The notes under the pieces: model-generated
Told to the model about the DNA's origin: nothing
The model's database searches: none
Seen by the model: only the letters and a program-made list of their open reading frames with translations
NCBI RefSeq assembly: GCF_002575655.3
Contig: NC_053036.3
Location: forward strand, 155,844,627-155,908,626
Source: Aegilops tauschii subsp. strangulata
Lineage: Eukaryota; Streptophyta; Magnoliopsida; Poales; Poaceae
Direction: 5' to 3'
Length of the DNA: 64,000 nucleotides
Part shown: positions 1-11,129 of the stretch, piece by piece
How positions within the stretch are numbered: position 1 is the stretch's first letter
Layout: each line of letters opens with the position of its first letter
Made by a program: the position numbers and the translations under genes

Positions 1-539
1 TAAGTAGGAGTTAACTAATAAAATACGAATGCATGTCGCCAAAGATTATATCGTTGGAATCGTATTTGAACATAGTTTCCAATTATATAATTTTTTTAAC
101 ATGCATTAACATTTTGTTGGTTAAATTTAAGGTCAAAATATGGCACAGAATATAAAGGGGACTAATAGACCAAGACGGCGGTAGTAGCACACGGCCGCTC
201 TCTACGCAGCGGCGCAACTGTCGGTCGGCATCATCGCAAACAGTTCTTCTGCATTAATCGTTTGCCACTCATCCAAGGGAGGGAAGCTTCTACATTCGCG
301 GGGGACGTGGCATTAACCATTGGGCGGCAACAGTCGGTCATCCGGGTGCGCAATAAAGGATGTAAAGAGGGATCCTACAGCAGCAAGGACCAGCTTCCCT
401 ACCAATAGATCATCTAACATAACTCCCAAGTTAATTGTGCTGAGGCTTGAGTAGTCATCAGATGGGTGACCGGATGGGAAATGGCCTCGATGTTAAATTA
501 ACTGATGGGATGGGTCATTGTAAACATTTAATTGTCTGA

Positions 540-794
540 AATGTATATAGTGCTCCGTCCTATTAGTTGAATTAACCTCGAGGTCCTTGTTTTGTAATTT
601 TTGACATTTTTTGTTTTTTGAACACATGTTGATTGGCTTGAAGAAGGTCTATCTCGTTACTTTTTGATATTTTTTGTTTTTTGAACACATGTTGATTGGC
701 TTGAATGAAGGTCTATCTCATTACTTTACGACATGTTTCCAAAACATGGACCTCGAGGTTAATTCAACTAATAGGATGGAGCACTATATACATT
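540..794. mobile_element. 255-bp MITE with long terminal inverted repeats
   Basis: The first and last 55-60 bases are near-perfect inverted repeats, with only about two mismatches: the left arm begins AATGTATATAGTGCTCC and the right arm ends GGAGCACTATATACATT. The centre holds two direct copies of a ~60-bp segment (about 603-660 and 664-722). Length, palindromic shape and lack of coding capacity fit a non-autonomous DNA transposon. I do not recognise the family, and the target duplication is not clear because the flanking bases look like part of the repeat. Confidence 0.75.
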
Positions 795-879
795 CAACGC
801 AATTAAATGTTTTCCAAAAAAAGTGATATGATTTCTGTGAAACTTATAAGTCATGTATGTCAAATTAACCTCTGTGTAC

Positions 880-1335
880 TTGTTCTCAAATTAACCTCCG
901 CGTCTGTTTGCCGCATATCACACACATCTTGTTAAGTTGAACCGTTTCTGTTCTCTTCCCTAATCGAAAATAGTTCATTCGAGTGAACCATATGCCGTAT
1001 ATCACACACACCTTGATCTGGCTGACCGTTTATGTTACTTTCCCTAATAGCAAACAGTTTATCGGAGCGAACTGTATGTTGTATATCGCACACACATTGA
1101 TATGGCTGCCTGTTTCTATTGTTCTGTCTAATCAATGGTTCGTCTGGATCAACCATATGCCCAGCATCGCACACGCAAGTAAAATCTGAACCGTGTTTGA
1201 TGTACCCGCCATCGCAAACGTTTTGCATCTTTTTTGACGATTTTTTACATCACTGTTTGCGATTAATGCATCGCACACAGTTTCGTCGAAGGGTCTCTGA
1301 TCGTAGTGTCGCGTTAGCAGAGTCCTGCAGTAGTG
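880..1335. mobile_element. CACTA-type transposon end (subterminal repeats and terminus)
   Basis: The stretch carries spaced repeats of a short motif of the form ATCGCACACA/accgTTT in both orientations (about 915, 1005, 1085, 1165, 1210 and 1270), the usual look of CACTA subterminal regions. It ends in CCTGCAGTAGTG at 1324-1335, which on the other strand reads CACTACTGCAGG, a CACTA-style terminus. Bases 180-300 contain similar cgcaaacagttc motifs, so the element probably extends left to or beyond the window edge and hosts the MITE at 540-794. No transposase was seen. Confidence 0.55.
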
Positions 1336-1338
1336 ATT

Positions 1339-1745
1339 TGCTGGCAGCGGTGACACCTGCGGGTGTCGTACCCTTCTTGGAGGCGCTGTCACGGCCATTA
1401 TCTGTGCCCTTCCTCGAGCATCAGGGGAAACCCTAGGTCCGGTTATCCAGATCGGACGGCGACGGCGTCTCGGCGTCGTTCTCCTTCGTGAAGGCACTGT
1501 CTTGGTTGCTCGTGGCATCCTCGATTTTGGATCTGGAGATGTTGGTCGTCATGTCATTTGGTGTGGATGCTTTCCACGATGGCGAGTTTAGCCGTGTTTT
1601 CCTCTGTTTGGGCCGAGCATCCCATATCCCTCTGCTCCGGGCACCATGTTCACGCCCTTGCGTCTGTGCCATGTGTTGTACCACATCTTGTACTCGTTCT
1701 AACTCCTTCTATCAATGGAATGATACGCAAGCTTTGTGTATTCGT
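1339..1745 (+). mobile_element. 5'-truncated LINE, 3' end only
   Basis: A GC-rich segment ends in a tail around 1708-1745 of the form TCTATCAATGGAATGATACG followed by cAAGC..gtATTCG, which matches my memory of the 3' end of common Triticeae LINEs. It starts right at the CACTA terminus. No reverse transcriptase is present. It could instead be an LTR or UTR fragment. Confidence 0.45.
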
Positions 1746-2919
1746 GATTTTTTTAATAACGATACGATTGCATGTAACATTTCACATCAAATTGTGTGAA
1801 AAAACTACCGCCTGCCCAATAGATAAACTAAACATATCTTTCTATTTTTAGAATAAAATAAATAAAACAAACATATCAGAGGACAACAAACATTCATTTT
1901 GCATGTAACAATTCACACCAATTTGTCTGAAAAATACCCTTAATATTTCATTTGATTTCATCATACAATGGTACAACCATTGCAAAATGAAATTTCATAT
2001 AAGTTCCAAGTCGCTAAAAAGGAACTAAATTCGTGCTAAAAAGAGGATCTAAATTCAAGCATGGTACAACTATGTCGAAAGGGGAAAGTAGAATCATGAA
2101 GCAGCTCTATTGTCAAAATTGAGAATACTTGGAATTTTGAAGAAATAAAAGTGTATAAAAAGCATATACTATAGAAGAAAATAAATAGATATTTCAAAAA
2201 ATCAATTAATGGAATTTATGGCGGCACATATTTACAAAAATATTGAATATTTGGATAAACAACAAGCATGCCTTACACTTTATTGAAACTATGCATTCAT
2301 AACTAAACTAACATGTCATAAGTTCTCTATTCAGGTGGTGGAAAGATGTCACATACAACACATTTTTGTCGAGATATTCCCATTGGATCATCAAAGACAT
2401 ATAAGAGGAATTAAATTTAGTCCTAGTATAAATATTTCAAAAGAAGAGAAGATTGGTTGAACTATGGAGGGGCTCCTTGTTGAAACTCGAAACACTTAGA
2501 CATTTTGTGTGTGGAAAAAGTAGCCTACTATATATACAATAAAGCAAACATATCTTTCTATATTTCTAGAACAAAAAAAACATACAATAGGACATCAAAA
2601 CATTCATTTTGCATTTAACAATTCACATTAAATTGCTTGAAAAATAATTCCCTTAATATTTCATCTGATTTCATCCTACAATGTTAGAACCATTCCAAAA
2701 TGAAATTTCATAGAAGATTCCAAGCCGCTCCATTTGCATACACATTTTTGCGAGGAATTTATATATGCATTTTTAAATACTAACTATTTTTCTTGGAGAT
2801 TTTGGCAATCCATTGACATCATTATGTGCAATTTACTTGGAGATTTAGGAAAATGATTGACGTTATTATGTGCAAATGAAGAGATAACAAACAAGGGAAA
2901 ATAAGGGAAAAACATGCAC

Positions 2920-3075
2920 TGGTATGGTGTATCACATTCTACAAAATTCTTAATGTTTAACTGTTACCACCATTGCCCCTCGGTGCAATTGTTTTCCTCT
3001 TGGCTTCTATACATAAAAGAAGGTCATGCAACGCATGGGGGGCATCTACATCCTTCGCTCGGCCATTAGCACCAA
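2920..3075 (+). repeat. Promoter/5'UTR copy 1 of the GGPPS gene
   Basis: It aligns by eye with 7160-7345 just upstream of the GGPPS start: shared blocks are tgttaccaccattgccc, cggtgc and cttctataca(t)aaaagaagg. The place equivalent to the gene's TATAAAA reads ctacaaaat here, so the TATA box is not conserved. The similarity stops before the coding sequence. Confidence 0.65.
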
Positions 3076-4457
3076 TATGTTTTATGTCTCTCCTCATCTG
3101 ACATGGACAAGTTGGGAGGGGTCCCTTTGTTTCACCTATAACGGTTTTTATTCTTACCCCTTTTCTTACAGTCAAAAGGTGTTGGATTGATATGGATTGT
3201 CATTCTAGAACACGTCCATTGTTCCCTTTTTATCCAAGTAGACCTTGTGTTTATGTCACAAAATTAGGGTAACATAGTTTTAAACTTTTCATGTTTAAGA
3301 TAAGAAGCGACACAAAAACTATTCTGATTAATATCAACAAATGACATTTTAGGCGAAACATATTTTGCTTATTTTGTGCCATTTCAAGAAACTTCGCATG
3401 ACAGACGTATGAAGCAAGTATACATAATGAAACCAACATGCAAAATTAGATATCCAGATGACAAAAGGATCAAATATACATCACATGTTTGTGGAGTTTA
3501 TTTCTTTGTATCACCCAACGACATATACGAGGAATTGAATTCGTCCAAAAAAGGAATTAAATTTGTGCTAAAAAGAGGAACTAAATTTAAGCATGGTACA
3601 AGTATGTCAAAAGGAGAAAGTAGAACAATGACGCAGCTCTATTGTCAAGATTGAGAATACTTAGAATTTTGAAGAAAGAAAAGTGTATAAAAAAGCTTAT
3701 CCTATAGAAGAAAATGAATAGATATTTCAAGAATAATCAATTAATGACATTTATGGCTGCGCCTATTTACAAAAATATTGAATATTTGGATAAATAACAA
3801 GTATGCATTACACTTTTATTGAAATTATGCATTCATAACTAAATCAACATGTCATAAGTTTGTATTCACGTGGTGGAAAGATCTCACATACAACACATTT
3901 TTGTCGGGATATTCTTGTTGGATCACCATAGACATATAAGAGGAGTTATATTTAGTCCTAGTATAACTATGTCAAAAGAAAAGAATATCGGTTGAACTAT
4001 GGAGGGGCTCCTGTGTTGAAACTGAGAACACTTAGACATTTTTTTGGAAAAAAGTAGCCTATTATATATAATAAAGTAAACATATATTTCTATTTGTAGA
4101 ACAAAAATAAAACAAACATACCATAGGACATCAAACCATTCATTTTGCATGTAACAATTCACACCAAATTGCTTGAAAAAATAACCCCCTTAATATTTAA
4201 TCTGATTTCATCCTACAATGGTATAACCATTCCAAAATGAAATCTCATATAAGATTCCAAGTTGCTCCATTTGCATACACTTTTTTTGTGACGAATTTCA
4301 TTATGCATTAGTAAATACTTTTTTTCTTAGATATTATGGCAATCCATTGGCATCATCATGTGCAATTTACTTGGAGATTTAGGCAAATAATTGGCGTTAT
4401 TATGTGCAAATCAAGAGATGACAAACAACGCAAACTGAGGAAGAATAAAATTAAGAT

Positions 4458-4612
4458 GCCCTGGTACGGTGTATCACATTCTACAAAATGCTCAACATTT
4501 CATTGTTACCACCATTGTCGCCCGGTGCAAAAGGTTGCCCTCTTGGCTTCAATTGATAAAAGGAGGTCGTGCAACGCATGGGGGGGGGATCTCCATCCTC
4601 CGCCCGATCATT
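4458..4612 (+). repeat. Promoter/5'UTR copy 2 of the GGPPS gene
   Basis: Same block as copy 1 (gttaccaccattgtcgcccg, then ggcttcaattgataaaagga). It is closer to copies 1 and 3 than to the gene itself, and again has ctacaaaa in place of TATAAAA. No ATG-led reading frame like the GGPPS transit peptide follows. Confidence 0.65.
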
Positions 4613-5690
4613 AGCACCAATATGTTTTCTGTCCCCCCCCTCATCTGACATGGACAAGCTGGGAGGTGTCCCCTTGTTTCGCCTTTATGGTTTTTATTCT
4701 TACGCTTTTTCTTACAATCCAAAAGTCTTGGATTCGTATGGATTATCATTCTAGAACACGTCCATTGTTCCCCTTTTATCCAAGTTGACCTTGTGTTTAT
4801 GTCACAAAATTAGGGTTACATAGTTTTAAACATTTTCATGTTTGAGATAAGAAGCAACACAAAAAACTATTCCAATTAATAATACCAAATGGAATTTTCG
4901 GTGAAACATATTTTGGTCATTTTGTGCTATTTTAGGAAACTTTGCATGACAGACGCGTATGAAGCAAGTTTTCATAATGAAACCAACGATACACAAAATA
5001 GATATCCAGATGACAAAAAGATATAATATAAGTCACATGTTTGTGGAGTTTATTTCTTTGGATCACCAAAGGCATATACGAGGAATTGAATTCTTCCTAA
5101 AAAGGAATTAAATTCATGCTAAAAAGAGGAACTAAATTCAAGCATGGTACAACTATGTCAAAAGGGGAAAGTAGAACCATGAAGCTCTATTGTCAAAATT
5201 GAAAATACTTAGACTTTTGAAGAAAGAAAAGTGTATAAAAAGCATATTCATAGAATAAAATAAATAGATATTTCAAAAAAATCAATTAATGGCATTTACG
5301 GCAACACCTATTTACAACAATATTGAATATTTGGATAAATAACAAGTATGCATTAGACTTTTGTTAAAATTATGCATTCATAACTGAATTAAAATGTCAT
5401 GAGTTTGCTATTTAGATAGTGTAAAGATCCCACATACAACACATTTTTGTCGGGATACTTTCGTTGGATCACCAAAGACATATAAGAGGAATTAAATTTA
5501 GTCCTAGTATAACTATGTCAAAAGAATAGAAAATCGATTGAACTATGCAGTGGCTCCCTTGTTGAAACTGAGAACACTTGGACTTTAAAAAAAATAGCCT
5601 ATCATATATAATAAACTAAACATATCTTTCTATTAGAACAAAAATACAATAAACATATCATAGGACATCTAACCATTCATTTTGCATGTA

Positions 5691-5793
5691 CTCCCTCCAA
5701 TCCATATTAGTTACCGCTCAAACGGATGTATCTAGCACAAAAAGACATCTAGATATATCCATTTGAGTGACAGGTAATATGGATCGGAGGGAG
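5691..5793. mobile_element. Stowaway MITE (103 bp)
   Basis: It starts CTCCCTCCAATCC and ends ggatcggAGGGAG, flanked by TA on both sides (5689-5690 and 5794-5795). The neighbouring array units read gcatgtaacaattcacacc without an insert, so they show the empty site and confirm the TA duplication. Confidence 0.92.
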
Positions 5794-6097
5794 TAACAAT
5801 TCACACCAAATTGCTTGGAAAAAAATTCCCTTAATATTTCATCTGATTCCATACTACAATGGTACAACCATTCCAAAATCAAATTTCATATAATATTCCA
5901 AGTCGCTCCATTTTCATACACATTTTTTCCGAGGAATTTCTATATGCATTAGTAAATACTAACTAGTATTTTTCTTGGAGATTTTGGCAATCCGTTGACA
6001 TCATTATGTGCAATTTACTTGGAGATTTAGGCAAATGATTGACGTTATTATGTGCAAATTAAGAGATGACAAATAAGGAAAATTGAGGAAGAAAAAA

Positions 6098-6268
6098 AAG
6101 CCCCGGTACGGTTTATCACATTCTACAAAAAGCTTTTTCACTGTTATCATCATTGTCGTCTGGTGCAAAAAGTTCTCCCTCTTGGCTTCTATAGATAAAA
6201 GAAGGTCGTGCAACGCATTGGCGGGGGGGGGGGGGGGGGGGCATCTCCATCCTTCGCCCGATCATTAA
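6098..6268 (+). repeat. Promoter/5'UTR copy 3 of the GGPPS gene, with a 19-G run
   Basis: Same block as copies 1 and 2, nearest to the gene in the full-unit series. It contains an uninterrupted run of 19 G at 6223-6241 where the real gene has a short G-rich stretch. No coding sequence follows. Confidence 0.65.
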
Positions 6269-7206
6269 CACCAATATGCTTTCTGTCTCCCCTCACCCGG
6301 CATGGACAAGCTGGGAGAGGTCCCTTTGTTTCGCCTTTAACGGTTTTTATTCTTACCCCTTTTTCTTACAATACAAAAGTCTTGGATTCATATGGATTGT
6401 CGTTCTAGAACACGTCCATTGTTCCCCTTTTATCCAAGTTGACATTGTGTTTGTTTTCCATAATTAGGGTTACATAGCTTTAAAATATTTTCATGTTTGA
6501 GATAAGAAGCAACACAAAAACTATTCTAATTAATGTTACCAAATGGCATTTTTGGTGAAACATATTTGGGAAAACATATTTGTTCTATTTCAAGAAACTT
6601 CGCATGATAGACACGTATGAAGCAAGTATTCATAATTAAACCAACATGCCACAAAATAGGTATCCAGATTGCAAAAGATCTGATATATGTCACGTTTTTG
6701 TAGAGTTTATTTCTTTGGATTACCAAAGGCATATTGAGGAACTGTATTCTCCTAAAAAGAAATTAAATTCATGCTAAAAAGAGAAATTAAATTCAAAAGG
6801 GAAAAGTAGAGCCATGAAGCAGCTCCATTGTCGAAATCGAGGATACTTGGATTTCAAAAGAAAGAAAAGTGTATCGAAAAAAAGCATACCCTATAGAAAT
6901 CAATGAATAAATATTTCTCTATAATAACAACAAACAGTCCGTTTCCCATAATATTTTGTTTGATCTCATCCTTACATACAGCCATTCCAAAATTAAATTT
7001 CATACAAGATTCCAAATCGCTCCATCTGCATGCGCCTTTTCTTTCAGATAAATTTTATGCATCGGCAATTGATTAGTACGTTGCTTGGAGATTTAGACAA
7101 ATGCTTGACCTTATCACTAGCAAATCGAGAGGAGACGAACAAGAAATAAAATGGCAAGAAAAGAAACCATGCTCTGGCACGGTCGCATCACGTTTTCTTT
7201 TCTTCT

Positions 7207-7213
7207 TATAAAA
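7207..7213 (+). promoter_or_regulatory. TATA box of the GGPPS gene
   Basis: TATAAAA lies 160 bases before the start codon and is followed by a CT-rich 5'UTR, a normal arrangement for a grass gene. The three upstream copies of this region lack this TATA. Confidence 0.6.
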
Positions 7214-7357
7214 GCGTTCCACGCTTCGCCGTTACCACCATTGCCCTTTGCCCGCCCGGTGCCGAAGTTTCCCCTCTTTGCTTCTACAGATAAGAGAAGG
7301 CCTCGCAGCCCACGGGCGGTCATCTCCATCCTCTCCGCCCACTCCACCCCGCACTAA

Positions 7358-8644
<1,287 letters not shown>

Positions 8645-8886
8645 GGTGATGGTTATTCTGTTGTTTGTTGTTTATCTGTAACTTTGTAAGAACATCAAGT
8701 CTGGGATTTGAGGAATATCTGAATTCTTCCCCTCATATATACTAGTTTAGTTTTCTACCGTTGTGTCATGAGAATATTTAGGTGACAAAAGCCACATGAG
8801 TTAGGTGGCAAATACCAATGTCCCATTGAGATAGCCAAGACATTATAATGGGAATCAGCCTTTATGTCTTATACTGTCTGGATGAT

Positions 8887-8892
8887 AATAAA
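8887..8892 (+). terminator. Candidate polyadenylation signal of GGPPS
   Basis: AATAAA lies about 240 bases after the stop codon, in an AT-rich 3' region. It is a plausible near-upstream element; plant signals are loose, so this is tentative. Confidence 0.4.
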
Positions 8893-9040
8893 TCAATTGA
8901 TTTCGAAAGAAGAACATTTTATTTCTCTATTTCTTTCTTTCCATGACAATTGCATGCATCACATTATTGCTATGCTCCTTGCTAGCTAGAATGTTCAACG
9001 ATAAAGAGCATGTCAAAGTCATGGTTTTCTATCTGAGGTA

Positions 9041-9258
9041 CTTCCTCTGTTCCAAATTATGGTGCATACAGCTTTTTTTTCGAAAGTCAAGCATTCTAAA
9101 GTTTGACCAGGTTTCTTGAGAAAAATATTTACATCTACAACACCAAATAAATACAGTATCATTATATTTCTTTTAATTGTATTTGTTTGGTATTATTGAT
9201 GTTGATATTTTCCTCTATACACTTGGTCAAACTTTACGAAATTTTAACTTTGAAATGG
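9041..9258. mobile_element. Degenerate Stowaway-like MITE
   Basis: It begins TACTTCCTCTGTTCCAAATT and contains the inverted pair AAAGTTTGACCAGG / CTTGGTCAAACTTT, typical of the grass MITEs with ctccgtTCCAAATTA termini. The right terminus has decayed. Confidence 0.5.
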
Positions 9259-10660
9259 CTAATTGCAGTTAGGTTTTATTAGTTCAGTAGAAGAATCTAG
9301 ACAAAGGGAAGTATATGTCAGCATGTTGTGCTCTCTGTTCACAGAAAAATCATGGATAACATCAGATGTATGCAGGTAGCCTGTCACTTTAATGATGGAA
9401 TTTAAATTTAGAGTTTGATGTATCTGTTCATGACATTTGGAGCTTTCTTGAGGGTGAAACTTCACTGAAAGTTCAGTTTTTGATACAAGTATTCAGATTT
9501 GACTCCATGATAGTGGTGGAAAACTGGAACATGAGGTTCCTGCAGTTGCCATTCAGTTTGGCATATTTTCACACTCCCAACACTGTACTGTGCAAGAGTT
9601 ATGTCATGTAATCATGTGCCATCCCTAGCAATCCATCACTTTGAATATATGAGTTTTTTTTTTCGGCACTCTATATTTGCCAACTAGGAGTATAACACAT
9701 GCAGTGCTACAACAATTATAAGCAACTTTTAGGCTAATAGTGGCATGCAGTAGCAAGCGTTCAACCTGCACACAGTATGAATGATCATATCTTGAATGTG
9801 AATATGTCAAAAATCAAGAGCATATTTGTTGTCCCACATGTCCTAGTCAACTACTATCGTGGATGGATGCTTGCTGCAGTGTTTTGATTCAGCACCGCAG
9901 TTTCTGGTCATGTCTATTTCACTAGGGTAGTGCACAATTGATTTGTTTTGTGCCTTATATCAGGTTGCTTTTACCTTGCCTGCCACTGTAAAGCTTTCTT
10001 CACTGGAAGACTTACCCTGCGTTTCTGTGGCAAAACATGTCATTGTCTATCATTTCCTTTAAAATGATCAATGTTTCCACTTGCGTAAGATTTGCCATAC
10101 AGAGGACATTGGTATCTAACCATCACAAAAATCCCTAATTGCAGTTGGGTTTTCTTAGCTCAATAGAAGAATCTAAACAAAGGGTTAGTTTTTGTAAGTC
10201 ACTTCATTCTTTATCTGATAAATCTTAGGCTGCCTAGTATTTCTGCTAAACCACTGTACTGATGGAAGTTCAGTATAGACTGATGTATCTGTTAATGATA
10301 TCCTCATTCTGCTGTACATTGCTGGATTGAATAAGCATGTTATCTGGCTTCCTGATTGTAACCCATGACCACTAATGTTAATGCATAAAACTTCCCCTGT
10401 GTCCATTTCTGTGAATGCACACTCGGTTGTTTTCTGCTCATGTCTATTTCAGCACTAATCAGATCGATTTTACTTTGCATGTTATTATAAGGTTTCTTGA
10501 CTGAAGAACTTCCACCGAAAGTTCAGTTCTTGAAATAAGCATGCAGATTTGACTCGGTGATAGTGGTGGAACAGTTTAACATGAGGATCCCGCGGGCTGC
10601 CGTTGTCATTTTCAATTTGGCATGTTTTCACACTCTCCGCCATCTTGATCCTGCGGTTGT
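9240..10660. repeat. Diverged direct duplication between GGPPS and the DUF2921 gene
   Basis: The stretch about 9265-9590 matches about 10140-10640 in order: gcagttaggttttattagtt / gcagttgggttttcttagct, then agaagaatct, then gaaagttcagtttttga, then gatagtggtggaa and catgaggttcc / catgaggatcc. The second copy holds extra sequence in its middle. No gene is visible. The remainder of 8900-11100 shows no feature I can support. Confidence 0.6.
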
Positions 10661-11129
10661 ACTTACTTTGAATTATGTGATATTCCTGGCTTCACAATCT
10701 GAACTGCACATGGGTGAATATCGCGTGGTTGGGATTTTCTTGTTTAGAATCTTGTTTGCTGTTGACTTCGAGGCTGTGGAGCATGTGGCATCTCCAATCC
10801 TCACATCAAGACCAGGATCGGATCATCACCGTATCTTTTCTTCAGAAATACTATACTGCATGCCAGGTTGGGGTCAGGTCCATAGACCAAGTAGTATCAA
10901 GTTAACTTGCTGTTTAGTTGGCTAACCCCAAGGGAGCAGCCACAAGTTCCTATCTTAATTGAGGTCAGTAACCAAGCTATCTCTAGCATTTCAGTTCTAT
11001 TTCTTCAGCGAGTTATCCGAGCAATCATAGTGCATTTTGAATTAAATCTGTTTCCCAAGCTGTTTTCCTGATATTTTTCAGATTCCTTCTTCATCTCTTG
11101 CAGCGTCAGGAGCCGGCGTGGCGATCGAC

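Larger units (their letters stand above)
1860..7150. repeat. Degenerate tandem array, ~1.54-kb period, upstream of GGPPS
   Basis: Landmark strings recur at regular spacing. The block reading caagcatggtacaactatgtc lies near 2057, 3589 and 5137, with a partial copy near 6790 (spacing 1532, 1548 and 1653; the last includes a 105-bp MITE insertion). The block cattcattttgcatgtaac lies near 1890, 2607, 4137 and 5674. Each full unit has, in order, an AT-rich part, a segment ending cttggagatttaggcaaatg, a copy of the GGPPS promoter/5'UTR, and a segment containing ctagaacacgtccattgttc. The first unit has lost its middle and the last runs into the real gene. No coding capacity is evident. It could be an old tandem duplication or a repeat that captured the promoter. 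Confidence 0.8.

Noticed and set aside
10557..10925. 122-codon plus-strand frame as a small gene
   Set aside because: No similarity recognised; it overlaps the diverged intergenic duplication and has no counterpart in the other copy.
11118..11129. GTG start for the DUF2921 gene
   Set aside because: Plant genes start at ATG; the in-frame ATG at 11130 also gives the better signal-peptide start.
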